Counted from the first letter of the stretch, positions 26,980 through 36,292 are shown. The stretch: 64,000 bases of DNA from Flammeovirga kamogawensis (GCF_018736065.1 NZ_CP076128.1:3449501-3513500), one strand, 5' to 3'. The notes: generated by a model not told the origin, from the letters alone. A program made the numbers and translations.

Positions 26980-28517
26980 ATAATAATATTTTAAGTAGAA
27001 TTGTTTTAAGAAATAATAAAGGTTATGCTTGGGAAAACAATAACGGATTATTTTATAAAAGTGATGAATCTCCTGTTTTTCCTTCAGCTATAGATATTGA
27101 TAATATTGAAATATTAATAAATCAAATTACATCTTCATTTTCATTTGTTTATGAAAATGAAGATGTAATTATAGCTTGTGTAGATAGAATTCGATCAATG
27201 CCTTTATTTTATTATTTTGATGAGAATAACTTTATTATTACTGATAATACAACTTTCCTAGATAAAGAAATTTCTTTAGAATTGGAGGGTGAGTTTATAG
27301 ATGAATTTAAATTAACAGGTTTTGTTACAAAAAATAATACTCTAGTAAAGAATTTGTATCAAATTGAGGCAGGTGCATATCTGGTATATAATAAAAGAAC
27401 TCATAAATGTGTGATAAAACAATACTTTTCATTTGAGAGAGAAGAATACTTGCCTGAAAAAAAAGAATCTGATTATTTTAATGATTTAGATAATCTTTAT
27501 GTGAACCTCGCTAAGAAGATAAAGAAACAAGTTGGAGATAAGCAATGTGTAGTGCCTTTAAGTGGAGGTTATGATTCTAGATTAATACTTTATTTGTTAA
27601 AAGAAGCAGGAATAACTAATGTTGTTTGCTTTAGTTATGGAATTAAGAGTAACTATGAAAAGAATATATCAAAAAAGATCGCTGATTTATTTAATTTTAA
27701 ATGGATATTTGTAGAATATTCAGAGGGCTTGTGGTTAAATACTCTAAATTCACCTAAAATAAAAGAGTATTTTGATTTTTCAGGAAATTATACTTCACTT
27801 CCTCATATTCAAGATTTTCCAGCCATTGAGTTTCTCGTTTCTAAAAAAATCATTGATTATGATAGTTATATTATCCCGGGTCACTCATATGACTTTTTAG
27901 CTGGTAGTCATTTAAATAAAAAAATAATAAATAAGAAACAATTTTCTAATGAAGAAATAAACAAATTAATTTTTGAAAAACATTATAGTTTAGTTATTCA
28001 AAAATATGATCATCGAAAAATTGTTAATATTAATAATGAGATATTAGATAATACAGAGGCATTTTCTATAGTTGATGAATGGAATTGGAAAGAAAGGCAA
28101 TCTAAATTTATTGTTAACTCTGTTAGAGTATATGAATTTTTTGATTTGAAATGGTTATTACCCTTATGGGATAAAACATTAATGGACTTTTGGAGTAAAA
28201 TTCCTATGGAATATTGTATTGAACGAAATTTATTTAAATTACATTTCAATTATAGATTTAATAATAATGAAGAAATTCTTAAGGATAATATATCTTTTTC
28301 AAAAAAAGATGCTATAAAATCTCTAATGAAGAAGTGGTATTTTTCAAGTATTTTATTAAATACGATTACAATCATTATTTCTTATACATCTGAGAATTAT
28401 TCATTATTTGGAGTTGTACCTAGAAAGAAATTTATTATTGAATCAATTCTTAAAAAGAAAACATCGATTAACTCTTTTTTATCAGAGTATTACATAAAAC
28501 AAAATAAAATAAAATGA
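26976..28517 (+). CDS. Asparagine-synthase-like amidotransferase with degenerate glutaminase domain
   Basis: 513 residues from a TTG start overlapping the previous stop; no ATG gives a better N-terminus. Residues 1 to about 150 resemble the class-II glutaminase domain (for example RIRSMPLFYYF), but Cys does not follow the initiator, so glutamine hydrolysis through the usual N-terminal nucleophile looks impossible. The synthetase domain keeps the ATP PP-loop SGGYDS at 196-201. Related proteins in O-antigen loci (such as WbpS) are proposed to amidate uronic acids to uronamides, which fits the uronic-acid genes here; this is inference. Ammonia would have to come from elsewhere. A perfect 20-bp inverted repeat lies inside the coding sequence at 27125-27170. 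Confidence 0.8.
   Translation: MNNNILSRIVLRNNKGYAWENNNGLFYKSDESPVFPSAIDIDNIEILINQITSSFSFVYENEDVIIACVDRIRSMPLFYYFDENNFIITDNTTFLDKEISLELEGEFIDEFKLTGFVTKNNTLVKNLYQIEAGAYLVYNKRTHKCVIKQYFSFEREEYLPEKKESDYFNDLDNLYVNLAKKIKKQVGDKQCVVPLSGGYDSRLILYLLKEAGITNVVCFSYGIKSNYEKNISKKIADLFNFKWIFVEYSEGLWLNTLNSPKIKEYFDFSGNYTSLPHIQDFPAIEFLVSKKIIDYDSYIIPGHSYDFLAGSHLNKKIINKKQFSNEEINKLIFEKHYSLVIQKYDHRKIVNINNEILDNTEAFSIVDEWNWKERQSKFIVNSVRVYEFFDLKWLLPLWDKTLMDFWSKIPMEYCIERNLFKLHFNYRFNNNEEILKDNISFSKKDAIKSLMKKWYFSSILLNTITIIISYTSENYSLFGVVPRKKFIIESILKKKTSINSFLSEYYIKQNKIK
27125..27170 (+). repeat. Perfect 20-bp inverted repeat (hairpin) inside a coding sequence
   Basis: Arms at 27125-27144 and 27151-27170 are exact reverse complements, separated by the 6-base loop TTGTTT. 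They lie in the glutaminase-like domain of the asparagine-synthase-like gene and encode ordinary residues (around ITSSFSFVYENEDVII). No T run follows, so it is not a standard terminator. Confidence 0.95.
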
Positions 28518-29596
28518 AAATTTTAACGATTATTGGAGCGAGGCCTCAGTTTATTAAAGCAGCTACTGTATCAAGAGTAATAAAGAAAATAGAAAATTGC
28601 ACTGAAATACTTGTTCATACTGGTCAACATTATGATGAAAATATGTCAGATATTTTTTTTGATGAGTTAGGTATCCCAAGACCAGATTATAATTTAGGAG
28701 TTGGAGGAGGATCTCATGGAGCTCAAACAGGTGAGATGCTAGCAAAAATTGAAAAAGTATTATTTAAAGAAAAACCAGATTACTTGTTAGTTTATGGAGA
28801 TACTAACTCCACATTGGCTGGTGCTTTGGCTGCTTCAAAAATGCACATTCCGGTAGTTCATGTCGAAGCAGGCCTTCGTTCTTTTAATATGAAAATGCCT
28901 GAAGAACAAAATAGAATTTTAACAGACCATATCTCTACATTATTATTTACACCTACTGATACTGGATATTCAAATTTATTGAAAGAAGGTATTAATGATT
29001 CTTCAATATATAATATTGGAGATGTTATGTATGATGCGGCTATGTATTATGGAAAAAAAGCCCAAAATAACACAAATATATTAGAAAAGTTAAATGTGAA
29101 ATATAAAGATTTTATTTTAGCAACTATTCATAGAGCAGAAAATACTGATAATATAGAAAGACTAACTATGATATTTGATGAATTATCTAATGTTGCAAAA
29201 ACAAAAAAAGTGATTTTACCTTTACATCCAAGAACAAAAAAATCTCTTGAGAATATTAATTTTAATTTTAGTGAAAGTAAAATATCATTTATAGATCCTG
29301 TTGGATACATAGAAATGGTAATGTTAGAGATGTCATCGAAACTGATTTTGACAGATTCTGGAGGTGTTCAAAAAGAAGCTTTTTTTCATAAAGTACCTTG
29401 TATAACCTTGAGAGATGAAACTGAATGGGTGGAATTAGTAGAAGCTGGATTTAATTTTCTTGCAAAGGATTTAAAATCATTAGAAACCTTAATTGGAGAA
29501 GTATTATCAAAATCTTTTGATTATGATAAATATAGTTTTTATGGTAAAGCAAATGCTGCAAATAAAGTAATTGATTTCTTAAAAGTGAATAAATGA
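28514..29596 (+). CDS. UDP-N-acetylglucosamine 2-epimerase (WecB/WbpI-like)
   Basis: 360 residues. The opening MKILTIIGARPQFIKAA, the HTGQHYDENMS segment, VYGDTNSTLAG, HVEAGLRSFNM-PEE, TIHRAENTDN and LTDSGGVQKEAFF are hallmarks of the non-hydrolysing 2-epimerase family; residue choices resemble WbpI, which converts UDP-GlcNAc(3NAc)A to UDP-ManNAc(3NAc)A. With the WbpA-, B-, D- and E-like genes at 20.5-24.5 kb it completes that pathway, although six genes away. Overlaps of 4 bp on both sides point to tight translational coupling. Confidence 0.92.
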   Translation: MKILTIIGARPQFIKAATVSRVIKKIENCTEILVHTGQHYDENMSDIFFDELGIPRPDYNLGVGGGSHGAQTGEMLAKIEKVLFKEKPDYLLVYGDTNSTLAGALAASKMHIPVVHVEAGLRSFNMKMPEEQNRILTDHISTLLFTPTDTGYSNLLKEGINDSSIYNIGDVMYDAAMYYGKKAQNNTNILEKLNVKYKDFILATIHRAENTDNIERLTMIFDELSNVAKTKKVILPLHPRTKKSLENINFNFSESKISFIDPVGYIEMVMLEMSSKLILTDSGGVQKEAFFHKVPCITLRDETEWVELVEAGFNFLAKDLKSLETLIGEVLSKSFDYDKYSFYGKANAANKVIDFLKVNK

Positions 29597-30720
29597 AGAT
29601 AGCATATGTTTTACCAATAAATATCGAAAGATATACGGGAGTATTGTATAAAGTAAAATCACAAGTTACCGAGTGGAAAAAACAAGGTAATGATGTGAAA
29701 ATTTTCTTGATAACTAGTTCGAATAAAGATATTTCGCACACTCCTTTATCAGATTTAAAGAATGATATTGAAATAATAAATATAATGTCTCTTTTAGGAG
29801 GTGCTTTAGAGTTATTTTTAGATTTTCTTGGTTTATCTATAAACTATAAAAACTTAGATAAAAAAATAGATGGTTTTGGACCAGATATAATTTATGCTAG
29901 AAATAGTATTTATCAGCCTTTTTTAAATGGATTGAGTAAAAAGTGGAAAGTAGTTTTTGAAGTTAATACAGACATGAAAGCTGAATATTCACTTCAAAAA
30001 TATGATAGTTTAAAATATTATTTTAGGTATATTTATTTTATTTTAACAAATCAATTTTTGTTAAATAAAGTGTCTGGAATTGCATCAGTTACTTATGATA
30101 TTGCTAAGAGTTTAAATCATAATAATATTAAAGTATTTCCTAATAGTATTAATATTTATGAAAATTCTTTAAATGAGTTTTTGCATTCTGAAATTGAGCA
30201 GAATAGAATATTTTTTATTGGTACTGATAAAATGATTTGGCATGGAATTGATATCCTACTTAAATTAGCTGAGCGAATGCCTAATTTTAATTTTGATATT
30301 GTAGGTTCTTCAAGACCGGATTCAATAAATATTCCGTCAAATGTTCAATTTTATGGATTCTTAAATAAAGAGGAGTACAAAAAAGTATTAGCGAAAGCTA
30401 CAGTAACAATAGCTTCTTTAGCCTTTTTTAGAAATAATATGGAAGAAGCATGTCCTTTAAAAGTAAGAGAATATATGTCTTTTTGTAAACCTATTATTTT
30501 ACCTTACAAAGATACATGTTTTATCAATCAAGATATACCTGAATGGATATTAGAATTACCTAATAATAAAGAAGGGATCTTAGAGTCGACAGATAAAATT
30601 AAAGATTTTGTTTATAAGTGTAGGAATTTAATTATTAGCCAATCAGAAGTAGAAAAATTTGTTCACGTTTCTGAAATTGAGAAAAATAGGTTAGCATTTT
30701 TTCATGAAATTAAAGATTAA
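29593..30720 (+). CDS. Glycosyltransferase family 4-like
   Basis: 375 residues with GT-B organisation: N-terminal AYVLPINIERYTGVLYKV, then a donor domain with FFIGTDKMIWHGIDILLKLA and a Glu-rich EX7E-type motif EACPLKVRE followed by YMSFCKPII. It probably transfers one sugar to the lipid-linked unit. Specificity is unknown. It overlaps the epimerase gene by 4 bp and the next membrane-protein gene by 17 bp. Confidence 0.82.
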   Translation: MKIAYVLPINIERYTGVLYKVKSQVTEWKKQGNDVKIFLITSSNKDISHTPLSDLKNDIEIINIMSLLGGALELFLDFLGLSINYKNLDKKIDGFGPDIIYARNSIYQPFLNGLSKKWKVVFEVNTDMKAEYSLQKYDSLKYYFRYIYFILTNQFLLNKVSGIASVTYDIAKSLNHNNIKVFPNSINIYENSLNEFLHSEIEQNRIFFIGTDKMIWHGIDILLKLAERMPNFNFDIVGSSRPDSINIPSNVQFYGFLNKEEYKKVLAKATVTIASLAFFRNNMEEACPLKVREYMSFCKPIILPYKDTCFINQDIPEWILELPNNKEGILESTDKIKDFVYKCRNLIISQSEVEKFVHVSEIEKNRLAFFHEIKD

Positions 30721-32095
30721 AATAAACTATTATATTCTAGGTATTATACCTGTTTATTTCTTGTTGTCTATCAATCCTATAATAGGGCTGCTTGGAATGA
30801 TATTATTAATAACATTTGGAGGATACAAGAGTGTAGAGTTTCAAGTCATTAATTTAATATTTCAGAATTTTTTTATTGGTTTATTTTCCCCTAATATAGA
30901 TTTAATTCTACATTTTAAATTTCTACATATATTAAATTATTTAATTCCTGTTTTTTCAGTATTAATATTCATTTTTAATGAAAAGAAAAGTATTATATTA
31001 AGCGAATATACTAACTGGAAAAGCATAATTACAATATTATTTTTATTGATACTATTCCTAATTTTAGGGCTGTTATTCTATAAAAGTATATCATCATTAA
31101 TTTATTTTAGGTTATTTAGTTTACCTTTTATTTTTTATTATTTAGGATTGTTTCTTGCAAAGAAAAATAATACAAATGTAATCAGTCAATTTAATAATAT
31201 ATTGTTTTTCTCAATCAGTATTTTGGCTATATCTGCAATTGTAGGAAGATTTAGTTCTTATTTTATGTCTTTAGTTAATGATGATTTTTATTTTTCATTG
31301 AAATATGAAAGGCCATTAACAGTTTCAGAAATTAGAGAAGCTTATAGATCAAAATTTTTAAATTGGAATTTCTTTAATCTCACTACTTTTAGATATGGTT
31401 CCTTATTAAAAAACATTATTAGTTATTCATATGTTATGATGATTTCAATAACTTATGGTTTAGTATTAAAAATAAAAAAAATACAATATTTTTTAATTGT
31501 TTTTGTCATAGTTTTATTAATTTCCTTTTCAAAAGGAGCTATAATATTTTCAATTCTTACAGTTTTTATTGTAGTTTTTAATAGAAATGTACTCAAAAAA
31601 AATAGAGTAAGTATAGTAGAAACAATTATTTTACTTATTCCATTTTGGTTATTAGTTATAACAGTAGGATATTTTTCAAATAATGAACATATCATAGGCT
31701 TTGTTAGTGGTTTTCATCGTATGATGGATAACCCATTTGGAAATGGTTTAGGGTTTTCAGGAAATCTATCTCCTGTAAGGAAATTGTCAGTTTTTGGTGA
31801 AGAGCTTCCTTTTAGAGGATATTGGACAAGATTTTATAATGGTAGTGAAAGTATAATAGGAGTACTATTTTCAAGCTTAGGTTTTTTTGGTTTTATTTAC
31901 TTAGGTGTTTTATTTACTTTGATTGCAAAGAGTAAAGAAAACCTATTAAAATCTGAAAATTTTATTTTATTATTTCCTCTAATAATGGTGTTCCAAGGCA
32001 TTTTTCAAGAAGAAGCATTTTCACCATATGCATTAGGGTTTACAATGTTTATATTAGGCTTGTATAATGGTAAAAATATTAGATTAAATTATTGA
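30704..32095 (+). CDS. Polytopic membrane protein, probable O-antigen polymerase (Wzy-like)
   Basis: 463 residues with roughly 10-12 hydrophobic helices and one large loop of about 50 residues late in the chain (around NPFGNGLGFSGNLSPV to GSESIIGVLFSSLG). That loop, followed by helices, matches the general layout of Wzy polymerases and related ligases, but sequence conservation in this class is poor. With a Wzx flippase and a Wzz-like protein present, a polymerase is expected. It overlaps the upstream glycosyltransferase by 17 bp. Very AT-rich. Confidence 0.65.
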   Translation: MKLKIKINYYILGIIPVYFLLSINPIIGLLGMILLITFGGYKSVEFQVINLIFQNFFIGLFSPNIDLILHFKFLHILNYLIPVFSVLIFIFNEKKSIILSEYTNWKSIITILFLLILFLILGLLFYKSISSLIYFRLFSLPFIFYYLGLFLAKKNNTNVISQFNNILFFSISILAISAIVGRFSSYFMSLVNDDFYFSLKYERPLTVSEIREAYRSKFLNWNFFNLTTFRYGSLLKNIISYSYVMMISITYGLVLKIKKIQYFLIVFVIVLLISFSKGAIIFSILTVFIVVFNRNVLKKNRVSIVETIILLIPFWLLVITVGYFSNNEHIIGFVSGFHRMMDNPFGNGLGFSGNLSPVRKLSVFGEELPFRGYWTRFYNGSESIIGVLFSSLGFFGFIYLGVLFTLIAKSKENLLKSENFILLFPLIMVFQGIFQEEAFSPYALGFTMFILGLYNGKNIRLNY

Positions 32096-32099
32096 TTTT

Positions 32100-33227
32100 A
32101 TGAATTTGAGTTTTATCAAAAATGAAACTAGAATATTTGAAATACTTCTATTAAACTTGATGTGTAGTTTACCATGGGGATTTGCGTATACAAATATTTC
32201 ATTCCTTTTAATTATTTTATATATTTTTATTTTTTTTCTAAAAAATAAAAATATTCAATTTAAAATTGAATATTTACCTTTATTTTTATTTTTTATTGTT
32301 CATGTATTATCATTTGGGATTTATTATGAAGGAGATTTGTTACTAGAATCTTACAATTTAATTTACCCATTATTACCTCTTGTTATTGTTCCAATATTTT
32401 TATCAATGATTACTTTATCAGAAAACAAGTATGATAAATTATTTATTACATTTTCAATATCTACTTTAACTGTAGGTATATTCGTATTAGTAAAATATAT
32501 TTTACTGGAGGGGACAGTGACGCTAAGAGATGTTATGTTGTTATATACTAATATACATATTCCTTATTATGCCTTGTATTTAATAGTATCCCTTTTAGGA
32601 TTGTATTTCATTAAAATACAATCTAGATTTTTATATTTATATTTTCTTTTTTCTTTTACAATACTACTTTTTTTAGGGTCTAAGATGGGAATACTAAACC
32701 TAGTGTTTATATCAAGTCTTTATATTATTCTTGAACAGAGAAAAATAGTGAAGTATGTTATTCCATTATTGATTATTTTATTACCACTTTCCTTTTTTTA
32801 TACACCGTTTGGTAAGAGATTTAATCAAGAAGTTATAAAACAGACAGATAAATCAAGAGTTCGGAATTGGGCATCAGGAAAAAAAACTATTTCAAATAGT
32901 TTGTGGTTGGGTTACGGTGTCGGGAATACACAAGAAGCACTGCAAAAGTACAGGCCTAAAAATAGTTATGAATATAAAGAAAGATATAATTCACATAATC
33001 AGTTTATTGCAATAGCAGTTGCATTTGGTATTATCGGATTAATTTTATATTTCTTTATGATGTTTTATTACCTATATATAGGTTATATAAAGAATAACTA
33101 TTTTTTAATTTTATTTATATTATTATTTAATATTTCATCTTTTACAGAAAATCTTTTTGACAGACAGAAAGGAATTGTTTTGTTTTCTGTAATGGTACCA
33201 CTACTTATTTCTAAAATGAAAAAGTAA
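32100..33227 (+). CDS. O-antigen ligase/polymerase family membrane protein (Wzy_C type)
   Basis: 375 residues, about 10 hydrophobic helices. The periplasmic loop has the family features: SRVRNWASGKKTI, then LGYGVGNTQ, then YNSHNQFIAIAVAFGIIG with the conserved His. Ligases of this family (WaaL) join the finished polymer to its acceptor, and some act as polymerases. Because a second Wzy-like gene is adjacent, one is probably the polymerase and the other the ligase, but which is which cannot be decided here. A 27-base palindrome lies at 32249-32275. Confidence 0.75.
   Translation: MNLSFIKNETRIFEILLLNLMCSLPWGFAYTNISFLLIILYIFIFFLKNKNIQFKIEYLPLFLFFIVHVLSFGIYYEGDLLLESYNLIYPLLPLVIVPIFLSMITLSENKYDKLFITFSISTLTVGIFVLVKYILLEGTVTLRDVMLLYTNIHIPYYALYLIVSLLGLYFIKIQSRFLYLYFLFSFTILLFLGSKMGILNLVFISSLYIILEQRKIVKYVIPLLIILLPLSFFYTPFGKRFNQEVIKQTDKSRVRNWASGKKTISNSLWLGYGVGNTQEALQKYRPKNSYEYKERYNSHNQFIAIAVAFGIIGLILYFFMMFYYLYIGYIKNNYFLILFILLFNISSFTENLFDRQKGIVLFSVMVPLLISKMKK
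32249..32275 (+). repeat. 27-base palindrome in the ligase-family gene
   Basis: Two 13-bp arms (AAATATTCAATTT and AAATTGAATATTT) flank a single A. Because it is AT-only apart from one C/G pair per arm, chance is more plausible than for the 27125 hairpin. Confidence 0.8.
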
Positions 33228-33231
33228 TCTT

Positions 33232-33921
33232 ATGATATTAAATGTTATTCTAAAAAAGAACGAAAAAGAACGATCATTTACCTTTTTGAACCCTGCATCA
33301 TATGTAGAGGCAAGGAAGAATTTAGATGTATATTCGAAATTAGATACAATATATATTGATGGAGTTTTATTGGTTAAGTTTTTACATTTTTTTTGTAGAG
33401 CTAAACAGGTAGAACGTCAAAGTTTCGATATGACATCATTAGCACCTATAGTGTTTAATAATGCAATACAAGAATCAAAAACAATATATTTTATTGGTTC
33501 AACACAAGAAGCTATTGAAGGGTTTGTTAAAGTGATTCAAAGTCAATTTAAAGGTTTAATAATTAAAGGTTTTAGAAGTGGTTATATTAGAGGTGAAGAA
33601 AATAAAGTAGCAGAAGATATAATTGCCCATAATCCAGATATTGTTGTTGTAGGGATGGGTGCACCACTTCAAGAACAATTTTTAATTACATTAATTGATC
33701 GAGGTTTTCAGGGGATAGGATATACTTGTGGAGGGTTTATACATCAAACATCAACGAGTATTCGATATTATCCAAAATGGGTTGATAAGTATAATTTACG
33801 AATGCCTTATAGATTATATGTAGAACCTGAATTTAGAAAAAAACTTCCAAATTATTTTAAGTTCTGTTTCTATTTTTTTTGTGACCTTATTGATTATTAT
33901 AAACAAGAAAATAAACCTTGA
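33232..33921 (+). CDS. WecG/TagA/CpsF-family glycosyltransferase
   Basis: 229 residues, standard for family GT26. Motifs: FLNPASYVEARKN, a DG pair at the active site (YIDGVLLVKFL), YFIGSTQEAIEGF, the VVGMGAPLQEQF donor motif and the C-terminal RMPYRLYVEPEFR. The usual DG-G and PKQE are varied to DGVL and PLQE. Relatives transfer N-acetylmannosaminuronic acid or N-acetylmannosamine to undecaprenyl-linked GlcNAc, which would fit a ManNAc-type uronic acid made by this locus. That match is inference. Confidence 0.85.
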   Translation: MILNVILKKNEKERSFTFLNPASYVEARKNLDVYSKLDTIYIDGVLLVKFLHFFCRAKQVERQSFDMTSLAPIVFNNAIQESKTIYFIGSTQEAIEGFVKVIQSQFKGLIIKGFRSGYIRGEENKVAEDIIAHNPDIVVVGMGAPLQEQFLITLIDRGFQGIGYTCGGFIHQTSTSIRYYPKWVDKYNLRMPYRLYVEPEFRKKLPNYFKFCFYFFCDLIDYYKQENKP

Positions 33922-33973
33922 AAAGAAAATTTTAATTATCTTGGCTCTTAGTTAATATTAGGTTGTTTTTTAT

Positions 33974-35359
33974 ATGTCAGTAGGTAAAACAAAGTATCTG
34001 GGAGCTATAAACTTAGCTATAGATCTATTTATATTAAATATTTCTTTTTTAATTTCAGTTTGGTTGAAATTTGATCAATTATCTCCAAGGTGGGCTCAAG
34101 AATCTTATGAGGTATTTTGGTTTGGTTTAAATACAATTTGGATAATACTATCTTTAATAATTAAACCTTATTCGTTTTCAAGGACAAAACGAGTGATTGG
34201 AGTGCTAAGACAATACTTTTTTGTATTGCTTCTACATGCAATGTCAATATCTACTCTTTTAGTTTTTGTTAAGTTCACTGATGTGTCAAGAGAAATTTTA
34301 GTGAATCTCTATTTAAGTTTTGCATTTTTATTATCTATTACAAAAGTTGTAGGTATCTACCTAATGCGCATGTATCGTCGTCAAGGTTTTAGTTATAAAA
34401 ATGTAGCTGTGCTTGGTTATGGTCCGTTAGCAGTAGAAGTAAGAAAATTTTTCAGAGTACATCCAGAATATGGTTTTAGATTCTTAGGATTCTTTGATGA
34501 CCATTCGAAAGAGATGTATGTAGAAGGACAAATTAAAGACTTTAAGGATTTTGCAATTAATAAAGATGTTAATGAAGTTTATTGCTGTATCCCTTATGTT
34601 GATTATGAATTAATACGAGAGTTAATTGATTGGGGAGAGAGCCATATGATTAAAGTAAAGTTAATTACTGACTTTAGGGGCTTTGCTTCTAAAGGTATTA
34701 CTTTAGATAGATATGATGAAATTCCAGTCTTAGATGTTTCCCCAGTTCCATTAGATGATCAACAAAACCAGTTAGTGAAAAGAGTTTTTGATACTGCTTT
34801 TTCATTTTCAGTAATTGTACTTTTAATGTCTTGGTTAACACCATTGATGGCTTTAATTATAAAAATTGAATCAAAAGGCCCTGTATTCTTTAAACAAAAA
34901 AGAACTGGTAAGGATGGTAAAGCATTTTGGTGCTATAAGTTTCGCTCTATGGCTGTGAATACAGACTCAGATGCAAAGCAGGCTACTAAAGGAGATATGC
35001 GAATTACTAAAGTTGGTGCATTTATTAGAAAAACATCTATAGATGAATTACCACAATTTTTTAATGTATTCTTAGGTAATATGTCTGTAGTAGGTCCTAG
35101 ACCACATATGTTACGTCATACGGAAGAATATACTAAAGTAGTAGAAAAGTTTATGTCTAGGCACTTAGTGAAACCTGGTATAACAGGATTAGCTCAGGCT
35201 AGAGGATATAGAGGAGAAACTGAGAATGATGATTATGCAATGAAAGGTAGGGTAAAACTTGATCGTTTTTATGTGAATAATTGGAGTTTATGGTTCGATG
35301 TTCAAATTATCATTGATACTGTAATGGGTATTGTAAACGGTGATGAAAAAGCGTATTAA
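33974..35359 (+). CDS. Polyprenyl-phosphate sugar-1-phosphate transferase (WbaP/WcaJ-like)
   Basis: 461 residues. Four hydrophobic helices fill about residues 10-130, a nucleotide-sugar-binding-like middle domain follows (AVLGYGPLAVEVRKFF), then a re-entrant membrane helix and the catalytic domain from about 265: VKRVFDTAFS, GPVFFKQKRTGKDG, YKFRSM, SIDELPQFFNVFLGNMSVVGPRP and KPGITGLAQ. It transfers a sugar 1-phosphate to undecaprenyl phosphate, starting repeat-unit assembly, and is the last gene of the locus before a terminator. Confidence 0.93.
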   Translation: MSVGKTKYLGAINLAIDLFILNISFLISVWLKFDQLSPRWAQESYEVFWFGLNTIWIILSLIIKPYSFSRTKRVIGVLRQYFFVLLLHAMSISTLLVFVKFTDVSREILVNLYLSFAFLLSITKVVGIYLMRMYRRQGFSYKNVAVLGYGPLAVEVRKFFRVHPEYGFRFLGFFDDHSKEMYVEGQIKDFKDFAINKDVNEVYCCIPYVDYELIRELIDWGESHMIKVKLITDFRGFASKGITLDRYDEIPVLDVSPVPLDDQQNQLVKRVFDTAFSFSVIVLLMSWLTPLMALIIKIESKGPVFFKQKRTGKDGKAFWCYKFRSMAVNTDSDAKQATKGDMRITKVGAFIRKTSIDELPQFFNVFLGNMSVVGPRPHMLRHTEEYTKVVEKFMSRHLVKPGITGLAQARGYRGETENDDYAMKGRVKLDRFYVNNWSLWFDVQIIIDTVMGIVNGDEKAY

Positions 35360-35395
35360 TACTTTTTATATATATACATATAAATTAACAAAGCT

Positions 35396-35427
35396 GTATC
35401 ATTTTTTTAAAGATGATACCGTTTTTT
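35396..35427 (+). terminator. Terminator at the end of the polysaccharide locus
   Basis: GTATCAT (35396-35402) pairs with ATGATAC (35413-35419), followed by CG and six T residues. It lies 36 bp after the last locus gene. Confidence 0.7.
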
Positions 35428-36234
35428 AAATAATGATATTTATATTCTCAAATCATTAGTTTTGAAAAGTTACTTACCTTATTTCTCAACAAGATCAAAA
35501 CAAAGACCTCCAAGTAGAACTATAATACTCCAAATACAATTCGTGAGCAATTGCAATACTATAGACTTATCAGAAAAAATAACCGTAAAACGATTTTGAG
35601 TTGTAATCCAATACTTTATACGTGTATTTCTTATTTGTGGGTTAGGTAGCTGAATCAATAATTGAATGTTTAATAGTTTTTAGACATTAAGCAGCTTCCT
35701 TGTTTTCTACTCTGAAAACAACTGCTATTGTGTGGATAGTAGTGAAATTATGAGAAGCGGTATGTTGTTTTTCTAATTTCCGTAGCTGCACCTTATGAAG
35801 AAGATGTATATGTAGTAATTGAAAGTAATATGCGTTATCCTTGTAGAAAAAAGGTTTTACCCCAAAATATGTTCTTCGGTAGGCTCTTTTACTGTTTTTT
35901 CTTTTTAAAATGGTAGAATCGAAAAGAATAGTCACCACGAGAAACATGACTGCACCAACAAATTAACCTTCGATCAGCATATAGCGTATATTTCTTTCCA
36001 GCATATTTGAAATTAAAGTACCTTTTTCTAGCGATTGCTTATTTATGCGCATAAAGACCAATGTAGCCATCTGGACCTGATTTCCTTTTTATTTCTCTAA
36101 ATGTTGTAGATGGAGCTACATTAAGTAATAAGGCTATTCCTTTCATTTTTATGCACTTTGCTAACAGAGTTTGTAGCAGTATTCTTTTTGAATAGTTAAG
36201 GTTTTTTAGTTATAGCATAAGCACTGTAAAAAAA
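35428..36234. other. Gene-poor stretch with decayed mobile-element sequence
   Basis: No intact gene is visible across about 800 bp between the polysaccharide locus terminator and the duplicated segment. On the minus strand there is an IS30-like helix-turn-helix fragment (36039-36162), and downstream of it frames broken by stops. An 86-codon minus frame at 35687-35947 has no recognisable domain. I read the stretch as the remains of one or more insertion sequences. Confidence 0.6.
36039..36162 (-). pseudogene. IS30-family transposase N-terminal remnant
   Basis: On the minus strand the frame through 36146 reads IKMKGIALLLNVAPST then TFREIKRKSGPDGYIGLYAHK and a stop codon (TAA, 36041-36039), continuing in frame as AIARKRYFNF. 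The pattern of a helix-turn-helix followed by STxxREIKR, Gly-Tyr and an AxxxAxxRK tail is that of IS30 transposase N-termini. The stop and the lack of any DDE domain downstream make it a decayed fragment. Confidence 0.6.
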
Positions 36235-36258
36235 GAAACAGGTCTTTCGACTTGTTTC
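36228..36258 (-). terminator. Intrinsic terminator (minus strand) below the broken duplicate gene
   Basis: A 10-bp stem (GAAACAAGTC with GACCTGTTTC on the minus strand, TTTC-type loop) runs into seven T residues on the minus strand. It would end transcripts of the minus-strand gene copy at 36293-36642. Confidence 0.7.
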
Positions 36259-36292
36259 AATTAATATTTATGATTTTATAAATAAAGAGAGT

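Noticed and set aside
35687-35947. An 86-codon minus-strand frame downstream of the IS30-like relic
   Set aside because: No recognisable motif, no promoter, and it lies in decayed mobile-element DNA; not supported as a gene.
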